From an uncultured Saprospiraceae bacterium (GTDB lineage Bacteria; Bacteroidota; Bacteroidia; Chitinophagales; Saprospiraceae): DNA of 49,465 nucleotides. The notes beneath the pieces were generated by a model. The model had not been told where the DNA came from. It did not search any database and saw only the letters and a list, made by a program, of their open reading frames with translations. Where the stretch lies: contig CALGLU010000016.1 of the NCBI GenBank assembly GCA_937959275.1, positions 1-49,465 on the forward strand, written 5' to 3'. Position numbers and translations under genes: made by a program. Below, in pieces: positions 19,114 through 27,543 of this stretch (position 1 is its first letter; each line of letters starts with the position of its first letter).

Positions 19114-19159
19114 TTGTTAGCTAGCTTTTAAGCTAAAATAGGATTTTGCAGTTAGAATG

Positions 19160-20644
19160 CTATAGGCATCCTGAAGTTAATACCGACAATACCGTGCCTT
19201 TCGCAACTTCAAAACGAGGTAAAAGAGTAGTGGATTCATTTGAGTCGAAGGTAACATCTATCGGAGTCTTAATAGCTTGTGTGGAGTGAATCTCTAAATT
19301 AGTCTCATAAATAGCATTTTCGTGAAGAGCCCCAGCGAGCTTATTAGGACCAACAAAACTTTGATCGCAATTGTTATCAATTTTACAGTCCGGGCCATAC
19401 TGCAACATAGATTCAATATGTAGGATCCCATCAGCTAAATTTTTATCAGTCATATTCTCGTAGTGTACTGAGGAATTATATAACGCACAAACAATTGGTC
19501 TGAAATTAAAATCAGGTTGATGTGTTGCTTTTAAAGCAGAGATTGCAGTAACAATGGCTGCGGCTTGACTAGTTCCTGATAAGCTAATTAGGCCAGTTGA
19601 TCCTAGAGCAGGGCCGGGTATGTTTTCTCCGTAGACTGCTAAATCTACTGATGAGAAGCCGTAATTACTAAATAAGCTTAGTGTATTCATGCAGGAAACT
19701 GATGATACAGAAATGACATTCTCCGATGGAAAAGAAGCAGGAATTGCTGTAGCAGCGTAGTTGTTATTATTACTGGATTGGTTGCCGGCTGCTGCAATAA
19801 TGAGTTGGCCGTCATCTAGTAGTGCATCCTCAATGATGATTCTCAACGGAAAGAAGAGAGTATCATGGTAAATATCTTGAGCACTAAAGCTCATATTAAT
19901 AATGTCTGCTCCTTCATCAATAGCATCCATTAAGGCAAATACGATATTAGACATAAAGGCTTTTCCTTCACTATCGTGGGTTTTTCTGATGTCAAAGGTG
20001 ATCGATGGGTTTGATGGATTTGATTGGTGAGTAATGCTATGAATCAAGCCAGCGATGTGAGTCCCATGACCGTTTTCATCATCTGGGAAGGGATCATTGT
20101 TCACGTAATCATAGGCCGATTCGATCTGAATATTATAGTTGAAACCGGGGATTGAGTTCGAAGAGATTGTTGGTGATATTCCCGTGTCAAGGATAGATAC
20201 CATAATGCTTTCAGCTCCTTGTGTATCATAAAAATCTTGTAAATTAAAACAGCTGTTTTCTGTTCCTGATAGTTTACTATTAACGGTACTCTGGGTATTG
20301 AAACCAGCAGATTCGATCTCTGTCTTTTTTTTAGAGCTAGCGATGACGCCATTTATATCGGTTATAATTTCTCCTGTAGGACTGGTAAATGGAAAGCTAA
20401 TCACCTCCCAAAGAGCAAGGTTAATGTCCTCATCAAACCAAACTTCCACAGAGTTTAAGTCTAATAGCAATTGATCCATAAGAGGCCTAGGTGTCTGGTT
20501 TCGTATTTCAATGAAATACTGATTTTCATGGTATACCAAAGGAGTCGGGTCTGTAAAATTGTTATTGATGGACGTAGCTTCTGCCGAAAGGACAACTGCA
20601 CAGGAGCTTGTGAATGAAATTAGAAGGAGCATTACATGATTCAT
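19160..20644 (-). CDS. S8-1: secreted subtilisin-like serine protease (module 1)
   Basis: I start the gene at the ATG at 20644 because MNHVMLLLISFTSSCAVVLS gives a clean signal peptide; the longer reading frame to 20761 would run through the promoter. The 494-residue protein has an N-terminal propeptide-like part (about 25-140) and an S8 domain with D153 in SILDTGI, H193 in NGHGTHIAG and S359 in LSGTSQAAA. A beta-rich tail of about 100 residues follows. It is the first gene of the leftward operon (S8-1, CHAT-1, S74-like, PepSY repeats) and lies back to back with the sigma-1 gene, sharing its control region. Likely an envelope protease in a signalling cascade with CHAT-1 (inference). Confidence 0.9.
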   Translation of the reverse strand: MNHVMLLLISFTSSCAVVLSAEATSINNNFTDPTPLVYHENQYFIEIRNQTPRPLMDQLLLDLNSVEVWFDEDINLALWEVISFPFTSPTGEIITDINGVIASSKKKTEIESAGFNTQSTVNSKLSGTENSCFNLQDFYDTQGAESIMVSILDTGISPTISSNSIPGFNYNIQIESAYDYVNNDPFPDDENGHGTHIAGLIHSITHQSNPSNPSITFDIRKTHDSEGKAFMSNIVFALMDAIDEGADIINMSFSAQDIYHDTLFFPLRIIIEDALLDDGQLIIAAAGNQSSNNNNYAATAIPASFPSENVISVSSVSCMNTLSLFSNYGFSSVDLAVYGENIPGPALGSTGLISLSGTSQAAAIVTAISALKATHQPDFNFRPIVCALYNSSVHYENMTDKNLADGILHIESMLQYGPDCKIDNNCDQSFVGPNKLAGALHENAIYETNLEIHSTQAIKTPIDVTFDSNESTTLLPRFEVAKGTVLSVLTSGCL

Positions 20645-20668
20645 AGCAGCTATATTAGGACCTAAGTA

Positions 20669-20700
20669 TATAAGATTGCAATATGCTAAAGTGTGCCTAA
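20669..20700 (-). promoter_or_regulatory. Module-1 promoter for the S8-1/CHAT-1 operon
   Basis: On the minus strand TTAGGCACA (20700-20692) and CTTATA (20674-20669) are separated by 17 bases, with the -10-like box 24 bases before the ATG at 20644. The box is the mirror image of AGGCACAC at 20756-20763 that belongs to the sigma-1 promoter, so the two divergent promoters form an inverted pair. Confidence 0.6.
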
Positions 20701-20755
20701 CATCTAGCATTTTTATTTTTAAAAATATTGATATTGTAATAAATTTAGGCAAAAC

Positions 20756-20784
20756 AGGCACACATTGGAGATTTCATCCTTATA
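20756..20784 (+). promoter_or_regulatory. Module-1 promoter for the sigma-1 gene (probable autoregulation)
   Basis: AGGCACA (20756-20762) is followed after 16 bases by CTTATA (20779-20784), 54 bases before the ATG at 20839. ECF sigma genes commonly read from a promoter recognised by their own product, which would fit this motif being shared with the divergent protease operon. Confidence 0.6.
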
Positions 20785-20838
20785 AGAGTATTGGTGTTGG
20801 AGACTTAGATTTAGATGTCGCAAATTTTAGTGTAGAGA

Positions 20839-21417
20839 ATGAATAAGAACTTTGGCTTAAGTGAGAAACAATTCAATCAAATGATTGAAGAAATGAGGCT
20901 AGATAACAATGTCTTGTTCGAAAGTATATTCTTAAGTCACTTTAAAGACTGTATCGCTTTTCTTAAACAAAAGTATGGCGCAAACTACAATGACGCCTAT
21001 GATGCGACAATGGATACCTTGTTGGAATTTAGATTAAGGATTATAGATGGGAAAGTGAGATACGGTAATGTTAGATATCTGTTTACAAAAATGGCAACTC
21101 AAGTCTATATGAGAAACCGAAAAAACTATGTGGCGAGAGATGTTGAAGAAGACGATTTAAAGGCTGATGATGTTCAACTGAATCACGATGAATTGCACCA
21201 ATTAAGTCAAGCTTGGCAAGAATTAAGTGACGCTTGTCAACGGTTATTTAAGCTTCATTTTTATGGTAATATGAAGCTGTCTGAGATTGCAAAGGATGAC
21301 GATCGAACGCCTCTTTCTGTACGCAAGCAAAAAATCAGATGTTTAAATAAACTCCTAACTGCCTATTCGAAACGAAATAAAAGTACTATTAATGAAGAAT
21401 TTTTACCAATCATATGA
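20839..21417 (+). CDS. Sigma-1: ECF-type RNA polymerase sigma factor (module 1)
   Basis: This 192-residue protein has a sigma-70 region 2 (about 28-98; FESIFLSHFKDCIAFLKQKY and DAYDATMDTLLEFR, then VRYLFTKMATQVYMRNRKN). Region 4 has a helix-turn-helix (about 117-170; LSDACQRLFKLHFYGNMKLSEIAK...SVRKQKIRCLNKL). It lacks region 3, as expected of the ECF group. The 3' end overlaps the next gene by 26 bases, which implies translational coupling to the putative anti-sigma protein. The divergent protease operon starts 195 bases upstream. Confidence 0.88.
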   Translation: MNKNFGLSEKQFNQMIEEMRLDNNVLFESIFLSHFKDCIAFLKQKYGANYNDAYDATMDTLLEFRLRIIDGKVRYGNVRYLFTKMATQVYMRNRKNYVARDVEEDDLKADDVQLNHDELHQLSQAWQELSDACQRLFKLHFYGNMKLSEIAKDDDRTPLSVRKQKIRCLNKLLTAYSKRNKSTINEEFLPII

Positions 21418-22063
21418 TGCGGCGGTGTCGCCAGAAGAAAGGGAGCTTGTCGTTAAAAAAGCCTTGCGTCAAGTTATTCATATTGAGCAAAGAAAAGAAT
21501 GGGAGCAAGTACTGAATCATCAACATGGGATTACACGGATTGAAAAGAATCAACTCCTTAAAATCTCTTGGATGAAATTGTTGACGGTTGCAGCCAGTTT
21601 TGCGGCATTCATTTTCGCAGGCCATTACTTTTTTAATCAACAACAAACGATCCAAGCATTGGCTCAGGAATATCTTGCTGAAGTTCCAGTCCATCATCCC
21701 GGGCTTTCTAAAGGTGTTTCTGAGCAAGATGAGCAAAACAGACAAATAGCGATTAGCTTATTCGATTCACAGAAATATGCGGGAGCAATTGATAAATTTA
21801 ATGTGATCGTCAAACTAAGCGTTCAAGATCAATTTTATCTAGGTCTTTCATATTTATATTATGGTGAAATTGACTCAGCAATTCCACTATTTGTGGAATT
21901 AGATAAGCAGACAATCCAATATCGAGAGGAAGTGAATTGGTTTTTAAGTTTAGCCTATATTTTAAACAATGATCAAAGCAAAGCTAAAATACAGTTGGAG
22001 CAAATTAAAAATGGAGATTGGAATTTTCAAAAATCAAAATCGCTTTTGACAAAACTGAATTGA
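21392..22063 (+). CDS. Single-pass TPR membrane protein, putative anti-sigma factor (module 1)
   Basis: The 223-residue protein has a charged N-terminal cytoplasmic part (1-57; RELVVKKALRQVIHIEQRKEWEQVL), one membrane helix (about 60-80; MKLLTVAASFAAFIFAGHYFF) and a periplasmic C-terminal TPR-like part (about 110-223; AISLFDSQKYAGAIDKF, YLGLSYLYYGEIDSAIPLF). The layout is that of a membrane anti-sigma factor, although no zinc-binding HxxxCxxC motif is present. It overlaps the sigma-1 gene. The periplasmic TPRs are where the secreted proteases of the same module could act or bind. Anti-sigma role is inferred from position and topology. Confidence 0.75.
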   Translation: MKNFYQSYDAAVSPEERELVVKKALRQVIHIEQRKEWEQVLNHQHGITRIEKNQLLKISWMKLLTVAASFAAFIFAGHYFFNQQQTIQALAQEYLAEVPVHHPGLSKGVSEQDEQNRQIAISLFDSQKYAGAIDKFNVIVKLSVQDQFYLGLSYLYYGEIDSAIPLFVELDKQTIQYREEVNWFLSLAYILNNDQSKAKIQLEQIKNGDWNFQKSKSLLTKLN

Positions 22064-22205
22064 GTTTTTTTTAAGAATGAAAGCAAATACTCTAAATAAT
22101 CATATGCTTGAGATGGCCTAGATTGAAATGCAATATATGTGTGAAAGAACCTTAGTTCAGTATGCTCGGATGGTTCTACAATATTTAAATGTACAATAGC
22201 CCGCA

Positions 22206-24974
22206 TTACGGTCTAAAATAATAAACCAAAATAAATAAAAATATAAATCCTAAAATACCGATAAGGTACGGGTGTAAATTATTTGATGAACTAAATGTTA
22301 TAGCCGTATCATCACCCACTAATACGAAGGAACTCCAATAATAAGGATGTTTATGAAAGTCATCAACTGTAGTCAAATAATTTAATTTGGCCTCTCTTAG
22401 AGCCTGACTTTTAGTCTTTCCTTTTTTTAATTCTTGATAGAAATATTGAATTAATAGTTGACTTGATTGGTCATCGATACTCCATAAACTTTGTAAGACG
22501 GTTTTCGAGCCTGCATAAATAAAAGCGCGGGTCAGATTAGATATGCCTTCGCCTTTTAGTATTTTACCAGCGCCTGTATCACATCCACTGAGTACAACCA
22601 GATTCAACTGGTTTGGATAATTATAGATTTCACGTTCGGATAATTGGCTAGTGTCTGATAGGGCTAAAAATGAATTATTTTGAAGCCCTTCATTGACCAA
22701 TGCGTGTCCTGAAAAATGGAATACTTCGCTAGTGGTGTATTGGGTGATTAATTCATTTTTTGAAATGGTTGTGTATTGTTTGCCATCGGTTAAGGATTGC
22801 ACAATCTGAGCCTCTTCTTGGGCATGTGCTAGAGGGGAAAACGAAATACCAGAATATTCAGGTGAAACAATTGTTGTGTGGTTGGAAGCATCATGATCTG
22901 ATTTGTACGTCTGGTTGCGAAGGGTTGCAGATAATTGATAATGAATCGTATAATCTTCTATTAAATAGCGTCCCTTGTCATTGAGTAGTGATTCAAAAGG
23001 TAGTATTAATAGGAAATCTTCTGGTATAATAATTAAGTCTTGGTTGAGTTCTTTGAATGGCTTTATGAGCAAAGTGTGTAATTCTTGTAAGAGTAGGCTT
23101 ATGTTTTCGAAGTTAGAATCACTGTCATCTTTGTCATTTAATAGCTTACGAAAATTTGTGATTTTATGTTTGATAAGTGCGCTTGCACCAAGTTTGTGTA
23201 GAGAGGATTTATTTTGATTGACGAGTATAGCATAGGTGTTATTTTCAGTGACGACATATTGGATTAAGGAGGCCTTGTCAATCGTTGCTTGTGTTTCAGC
23301 TAATGGAATCGTTTTTGGTATTTGTTTTTGTAATAGAGAATTCCGCTGTATCAGAATTGTGTTTTGATTATTTTTATTTATTGTGATTTCTTTTCGTAAT
23401 GAATCGGCAGCTGTGAGTGTCGGTGGCGATTGGAGTTTTTGATTTAAATTAGATTCTTCTAATTGTAATTCTCTTAACTGTTGTACACTTTTCGTAATTA
23501 ATTCATGACTTAAAAATAATTTATCATTAGAAATACCATCTAGTAAGGCTAGGCTTTTGGCCTTTTCAGAGAATGCCCAAAATGCTATTTCATCGTTTAA
23601 TGTAAAGGCGACTTCAATGCCAATATTATAAAAGGATTTGGCTTCTTGTCGCCAGTTCAATATGGACGATTCAAATAAAAGCTCCTGATTAACATAATCA
23701 ATTAAGCTATCTAATCTATACATGTCTTGTAGCGCGATGTCTAAATACTGACTGTCTTTATATTCTTGATGAAGATCTTTATTGAGTTCAATTTTAGCAC
23801 GTAGCAATTTTGTAAGTCGTTGCTTATATGAATTCGATTTTAGCTGATGTGCTGGTTGGTCTTCGGAAGTTTGAATGCTTTTAAAGGCTGCTGTTAGATA
23901 GTCTTGTGCTGCGGAGTATTGTTTCTTGTGTCTATAATACGTTGATAAATTTTCATTTAATAAAGCATAAGAATCTTGTAGTTCTAAGGCAATTTCCACA
24001 GGTAGATGCAGTTGCTGCTGACTGATCAAGGCTGCAATGTGTTCAGATTTACCTACTGTTCCATATAATTCAATGAGGTTAGCTAGAGTCGTATTGTAGT
24101 ATCGTCTAAAGTTGAGGTTTGCTGTTTTTTTATCGATTAGATTCAATGTGTTTTCATACACTTGAATGGCCGCGTCATATTGATGATTGGAATAGTGGAT
24201 GTATCCCATTTGCATCCTATTGCTAATGTTTACATCTGTCTGTTCAGCAAACTCATTTGAAATATAGGGTAATAAGCGATTGGATTCTGCTATGGCGTCA
24301 ACTGCTTTTTGAATTGATAGACTGTCTTGGTACGACGAGTATGTTAGACTAAGGTCTTGTAGTAATGTTGCTTTAGAATAAGCATCTAATGAATCTGCCA
24401 AATTTGAATTAAGGAAATAATTGAGTTGGCTTAGCGCAGATTCATGATCGCCTTTATCTCTATATATGGATGCCAAGAGTCGTTGTGCATCACCTATAAT
24501 TTCAAATCCTCTCCTTTTTAAATTCGTAGTGAAAATAGATTGAATGTCGCTGATTGCTTCTTCACGATAGCCTAGCAGTTTATTGGCTTGAGCATTGTAG
24601 AAATGCGAATAGGGAATGATATAATCATCATAATCGCTTTTTTCTAAATAATGAAGGCAAATCGTTGCATTTTCTTTCACCTGCTTCATTTCATTTAATT
24701 GAAAATGCCGATAGGTTATATAATAATATAAAAACCCAATCGTGTCATTGTGCCCGCTCGCAGTGACTTCGGGAATGATGTCATATAGATTATCTAGTTG
24801 TTGCCTATAGTTTGAAGTCCAAGTAGCATCTGGAGCATCAGACCAATAATTTTTAGCTAGATTAATTTTATCAAAAAGACTTTGCGCTTGCGATTCAGAT
24901 GTACAGCCAAATAGAATTGGTAGTAGGAATAGTAATTGTTTGATGCCTTTTTGCGATAAACGGAATTTGCCCAA
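22206..24974 (-). CDS. CHAT-2: exported TPR-CHAT caspase-like protease, membrane anchored (module 2)
   Basis: The 922-residue protein has a lipoprotein-like signal (LLFLLPILFGCTSES; lipobox LFGC near residue 24) and TPR units from about 35 to 430. A coiled-coil-rich linker follows (about 455-560), then a CHAT domain (about 600-890). Catalytic H757 lies in VFHFSGHALVN and C798 in NLVVLSGCDTGAG, followed by KGEGISNLTRAFIYAGSKTVLQSLWSID. It ends in a membrane helix (about 902-919) and YYFRP. The start is TTG; an in-frame stop lies five codons upstream and no ATG is available. It lies 72 bases after the S8-2 gene and is the paralogue of the CHAT gene at 16297-19113. Predicted to work on the periplasmic side of the inner membrane. 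Confidence 0.88.
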   Translation of the reverse strand: MGKFRLSQKGIKQLLFLLPILFGCTSESQAQSLFDKINLAKNYWSDAPDATWTSNYRQQLDNLYDIIPEVTASGHNDTIGFLYYYITYRHFQLNEMKQVKENATICLHYLEKSDYDDYIIPYSHFYNAQANKLLGYREEAISDIQSIFTTNLKRRGFEIIGDAQRLLASIYRDKGDHESALSQLNYFLNSNLADSLDAYSKATLLQDLSLTYSSYQDSLSIQKAVDAIAESNRLLPYISNEFAEQTDVNISNRMQMGYIHYSNHQYDAAIQVYENTLNLIDKKTANLNFRRYYNTTLANLIELYGTVGKSEHIAALISQQQLHLPVEIALELQDSYALLNENLSTYYRHKKQYSAAQDYLTAAFKSIQTSEDQPAHQLKSNSYKQRLTKLLRAKIELNKDLHQEYKDSQYLDIALQDMYRLDSLIDYVNQELLFESSILNWRQEAKSFYNIGIEVAFTLNDEIAFWAFSEKAKSLALLDGISNDKLFLSHELITKSVQQLRELQLEESNLNQKLQSPPTLTAADSLRKEITINKNNQNTILIQRNSLLQKQIPKTIPLAETQATIDKASLIQYVVTENNTYAILVNQNKSSLHKLGASALIKHKITNFRKLLNDKDDSDSNFENISLLLQELHTLLIKPFKELNQDLIIIPEDFLLILPFESLLNDKGRYLIEDYTIHYQLSATLRNQTYKSDHDASNHTTIVSPEYSGISFSPLAHAQEEAQIVQSLTDGKQYTTISKNELITQYTTSEVFHFSGHALVNEGLQNNSFLALSDTSQLSEREIYNYPNQLNLVVLSGCDTGAGKILKGEGISNLTRAFIYAGSKTVLQSLWSIDDQSSQLLIQYFYQELKKGKTKSQALREAKLNYLTTVDDFHKHPYYWSSFVLVGDDTAITFSSSNNLHPYLIGILGFIFLFILVYYFRP

Positions 24975-25046
24975 AATAGCTACTTCTTATACGAATATTT
25001 AAAAGAAGTGATTCTGGGGTATTTTGTAGTATACAGTTAAATCACT

Positions 25047-26633
25047 TCAAAGTTTATCTAAGATATAGGAATAATGATCATTCAATGGATTTATTTGTTG
25101 CGTAAAAGGAAAAATCGCTGCTTGGTCGATAGAGACTCCAGGATTTAACAAACAAAAGTGAAGTAATCCAGCAGTAAATTGTGGTGCAGCATATGAGGTA
25201 CCACTAATGCCACAATTAATAATTGTTGGAATTCCTGGTGTCGAGTTTAATAGTGATTCGACACGGATGGCAGCTTCAGTAAACATAAAGTCTCTATGAT
25301 TTGTTTCAGGCCATAAAGGTACACTTGGCGCAGGTGCCATAGCTTGGACAGGGCGACATAAGCCACCCACTTCGAATGCGTGTTGTAGTCCCGTTGTGTC
25401 AATTCTAAAATAGTCTCTCCTCACTTTAGAATAAATCTGGGAATAGCCAGAGGGAAAATGCTCTTCAACATCCAAGTCTTTTGCACTATTACCTGCCGAA
25501 CACGAGACAGGAATCCCATAGTTATTCATATCTATCATCGCCTCTTGTAATTGGACGTCATTAAAGTACATACCCCAACTATTATTTATGATTTTTGCAC
25601 CTTTTGATCTGGCATAGTAGAGTCCACAAACGACACTGTACATTGTGCCTCGTCCACAACCATCGAGGACCTTGACAGGTAAAATCACTTGATCGTGATA
25701 ATTAATGCCTAATACTTGTAAGGCATTTAAATAATTAAGAACAACTGTCGTTCCATGTCCTCTATCATCTAATACATTATTATTGTCATCTATAAAATTC
25801 CATCCCACAAAGTCATTCGTAAAACAGGTCGAGGGAGCATTTTGTAGTAAAACCTGTGGAGGTAATAAAGTCGGATCCACACCCGAATCTAAAAAGGCGA
25901 CTATATTATCTGTTCGACCTGAGATGGCTTCCTGGAATAAACCCATATCAAAATTATTATCTCGAGTGTCATCCTGCTTATCTGCAAAATCAGGTTCCAT
26001 ATAATAATTCAAACTATAAATGATGCCTTCTCCGCGTGGCCGATAGCCTGCAGTCGCCTGTCCGATAGACCCTTCTTCGTCAATTGGAATAAAGGACTCA
26101 TAAATAAAAATATTTTCGTCGCACATGCATCGCTTGATCGAAGATGCGCCATGAGGTGTCATGGACATCGTATCCAGATACATCAGAATTGCTTCTTGAT
26201 AGTCAAAATTGGGAATCATGTCAATGTCTAATTCATCAGGCAAGCTGATTACAATTTTTCCAGGTTCGTATTTTCTGCCTTGCGAGTCTAATTTGAACGG
26301 TGGCATCGGGCATGGTTCACCTTCACAAATGGGTAATTGCTCAACACAATCTGCATCGCAGCCGTCTAGTGACGCCAAAAAAGTTGCTTGATTCATGACT
26401 TCAAAGCCTCCATTTAATTCTATAAAGTCATTAGCGCCAAATTCGACATGAGTTGCAGGGTCAACTATTCCAGTAGACCAAATAGCATGAGCTGCTTTAT
26501 ATTCGTTAGGCCCAATGGGATTATCATGAATGGATGCCACATTGGGACAAGGAGGAGTTAATTGTGCACTACTACGGTAAGAGAATAATAGAATGACCAA
26601 TAGCAGAATGAAAGAAGATTGTTTTAAAAGCAT
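25047..26633 (-). CDS. S8-2: secreted subtilisin-like serine protease (module 2)
   Basis: The 528-residue protein has a signal peptide (1-23, ending RSSAQ). A small 3-coathanger-like module follows (about 45-92; ..VEFGANDFIELNGGFEV.. and FLASLDGC), then an inhibitor-I9-like pro-region (about 120-190) and an S8 domain. The triad is D249 in AFLDSGVDPT, H293 in DRGHGTTVV and S480 in GISGTSYAAPQ; the oxyanion-hole Asn is probably in INNSWGMYF. The second His of HGTH is a Thr. The gene heads a leftward operon with the CHAT-2 gene and is divergent from the sigma-2 gene. Its domain order differs from that of the module 1 protease, so the two are old paralogues or separately recruited. Confidence 0.9.
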   Translation of the reverse strand: MLLKQSSFILLLVILLFSYRSSAQLTPPCPNVASIHDNPIGPNEYKAAHAIWSTGIVDPATHVEFGANDFIELNGGFEVMNQATFLASLDGCDADCVEQLPICEGEPCPMPPFKLDSQGRKYEPGKIVISLPDELDIDMIPNFDYQEAILMYLDTMSMTPHGASSIKRCMCDENIFIYESFIPIDEEGSIGQATAGYRPRGEGIIYSLNYYMEPDFADKQDDTRDNNFDMGLFQEAISGRTDNIVAFLDSGVDPTLLPPQVLLQNAPSTCFTNDFVGWNFIDDNNNVLDDRGHGTTVVLNYLNALQVLGINYHDQVILPVKVLDGCGRGTMYSVVCGLYYARSKGAKIINNSWGMYFNDVQLQEAMIDMNNYGIPVSCSAGNSAKDLDVEEHFPSGYSQIYSKVRRDYFRIDTTGLQHAFEVGGLCRPVQAMAPAPSVPLWPETNHRDFMFTEAAIRVESLLNSTPGIPTIINCGISGTSYAAPQFTAGLLHFCLLNPGVSIDQAAIFPFTQQINPLNDHYSYILDKL

Positions 26634-26752
26634 GATTCTCTAAATTATTAAAAACCGAGCTGCCAAACAACAGCAGCTTGTCTTATATTGATTAATTAAT
26701 GTTCAACTTCATTGATACACTCTTCAATGCTCACTTCTAAGATTGAATTTGT

Positions 26753-26824
26753 TTAGTTTCCAAATCCGCCAATCGGATTGACTGCATTTCCAGCTTTAAA
26801 CTGAACTTCTTTATTCGGACTCAT
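26753..26824 (-). CDS. Candidate 23-residue peptide in the module-2 divergent region
   Basis: An ATG at 26824 opens a frame coding for a short peptide (MSPNKEVQFKAGNAVNP then IGGFGN) ending in TAA at 26753. The same frame stays open for 17 more codons after that stop (to a second TAA at 26702). It lies 119 bases before the S8-2 gene and would be first in the protease operon. Codon use resembles neighbouring genes. It could be a real small peptide, a leader, or the remains of a longer gene; no family was recognised. Confidence 0.35.
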   Translation of the reverse strand: MSPNKEVQFKAGNAVNPIGGFGN

Positions 26825-26958
26825 GATACCATCCGATTAAGTGGATTTTCGGTTTGGTTAACTGCTTATTTGCTTTATGCAATACGAGTAAATCGCACGA
26901 ATGAGAGAATCCTTACTAGCTAATTGCAGATTTTCTAAAAAAAGTTGGATTTTGAGGA

Positions 26959-27543
26959 GTGAATTCGAATATCCATACTAACTATATACAAGGATTGGTG
27001 GATGGTGACAGTGACGTGCTCCATTATCTATATAAGACATACCTGCCTAAGGTAACGCGATGGATAAGTCAGAATCATGGCAGTGAGGCAGATGGATTCG
27101 ATATGTTTCAGGATACACTGGAAGTATTAGTATCCAAGTCTTTGGCAGGTCAATTAAAGGCAGAAGTTCCCTTTCAAGCGTACTTGTTTTCAATTGTTAG
27201 AAATAAGTGGATTTCCAGATTAAGGGAAAAAAAGAAGGAAGAGCTAGTAAGGAATGAAGAGTTTGAGCGATATAGTGATATTAACTATGAAGAGCATTTT
27301 GAACATGAGAATCAGATTTTGATAAAGAAGATGATGACTGAGACACTACATCAGTTATCTCCGCTCTGTCAACAACTGATCCCATTAGTAGAAGGCAAAG
27401 TGCCTGCGAAGGAGATTGCGGAAGAATTGGATATGACAAATGCAAATGCTGTTCATAGGCGTAAGTTTGCTTGTTTTGAATCTTGGAAAAAGAGAATCAT
27501 GAAGCATGAATATTATCCAATTTGGCAATCAATGAGATCGTAA
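26959..27543 (+). CDS. Sigma-2: ECF-type RNA polymerase sigma factor (module 2)
   Basis: The 194-residue protein has region 2 (about 12-90; HYLYKTYLPKVTRWISQNHG, DGFDMFQDTLEVLV, FQAYLFSIVRNKWISRLR). Region 4 has a helix-turn-helix (about 133-180; LHQLSPLCQQLIPL..GKVPAKEIAEELDM..ANAVHRRKFACFESW). The start is GTG, right after GAGGA; an in-frame TGA lies two codons upstream and no ATG is available nearby. The stop overlaps the next start as TAATG, a classical coupling arrangement. It is similar in design to the sigma factor at 20839 but clearly diverged. Confidence 0.87.
   Translation: MNSNIHTNYIQGLVDGDSDVLHYLYKTYLPKVTRWISQNHGSEADGFDMFQDTLEVLVSKSLAGQLKAEVPFQAYLFSIVRNKWISRLREKKKEELVRNEEFERYSDINYEEHFEHENQILIKKMMTETLHQLSPLCQQLIPLVEGKVPAKEIAEELDMTNANAVHRRKFACFESWKKRIMKHEYYPIWQSMRS

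Noticed and set aside
20645-20761. N-terminal extension of the S8-1 protease up to 20761
   Set aside because: The extra 39 residues put a non-signal sequence ahead of a good signal peptide and would cover the shared promoter motif; the ATG at 20644 is preferred.
22064-22205. Terminator hairpin AGAACC/GGTTCT between the convergent TPR gene of module 1 and the CHAT gene of module 2
   Set aside because: Only a 6-bp stem with a 20-base loop and no T-run on either side.
24983-24997. CTTATACGAATA on the plus strand between S8-2 and CHAT-2, similar to the -10 region before the S74-like gene
   Set aside because: It points into the 3' end of the S8-2 gene in antisense and has no AGGCACA box 16-17 bases upstream.
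27522-27542. TTG start for the module-2 TPR membrane protein, seven codons upstream
   Set aside because: It lies inside the sigma-2 gene; the ATG at 27543 gives the classical TAATG overlap and begins with the expected YLDGEL helix.
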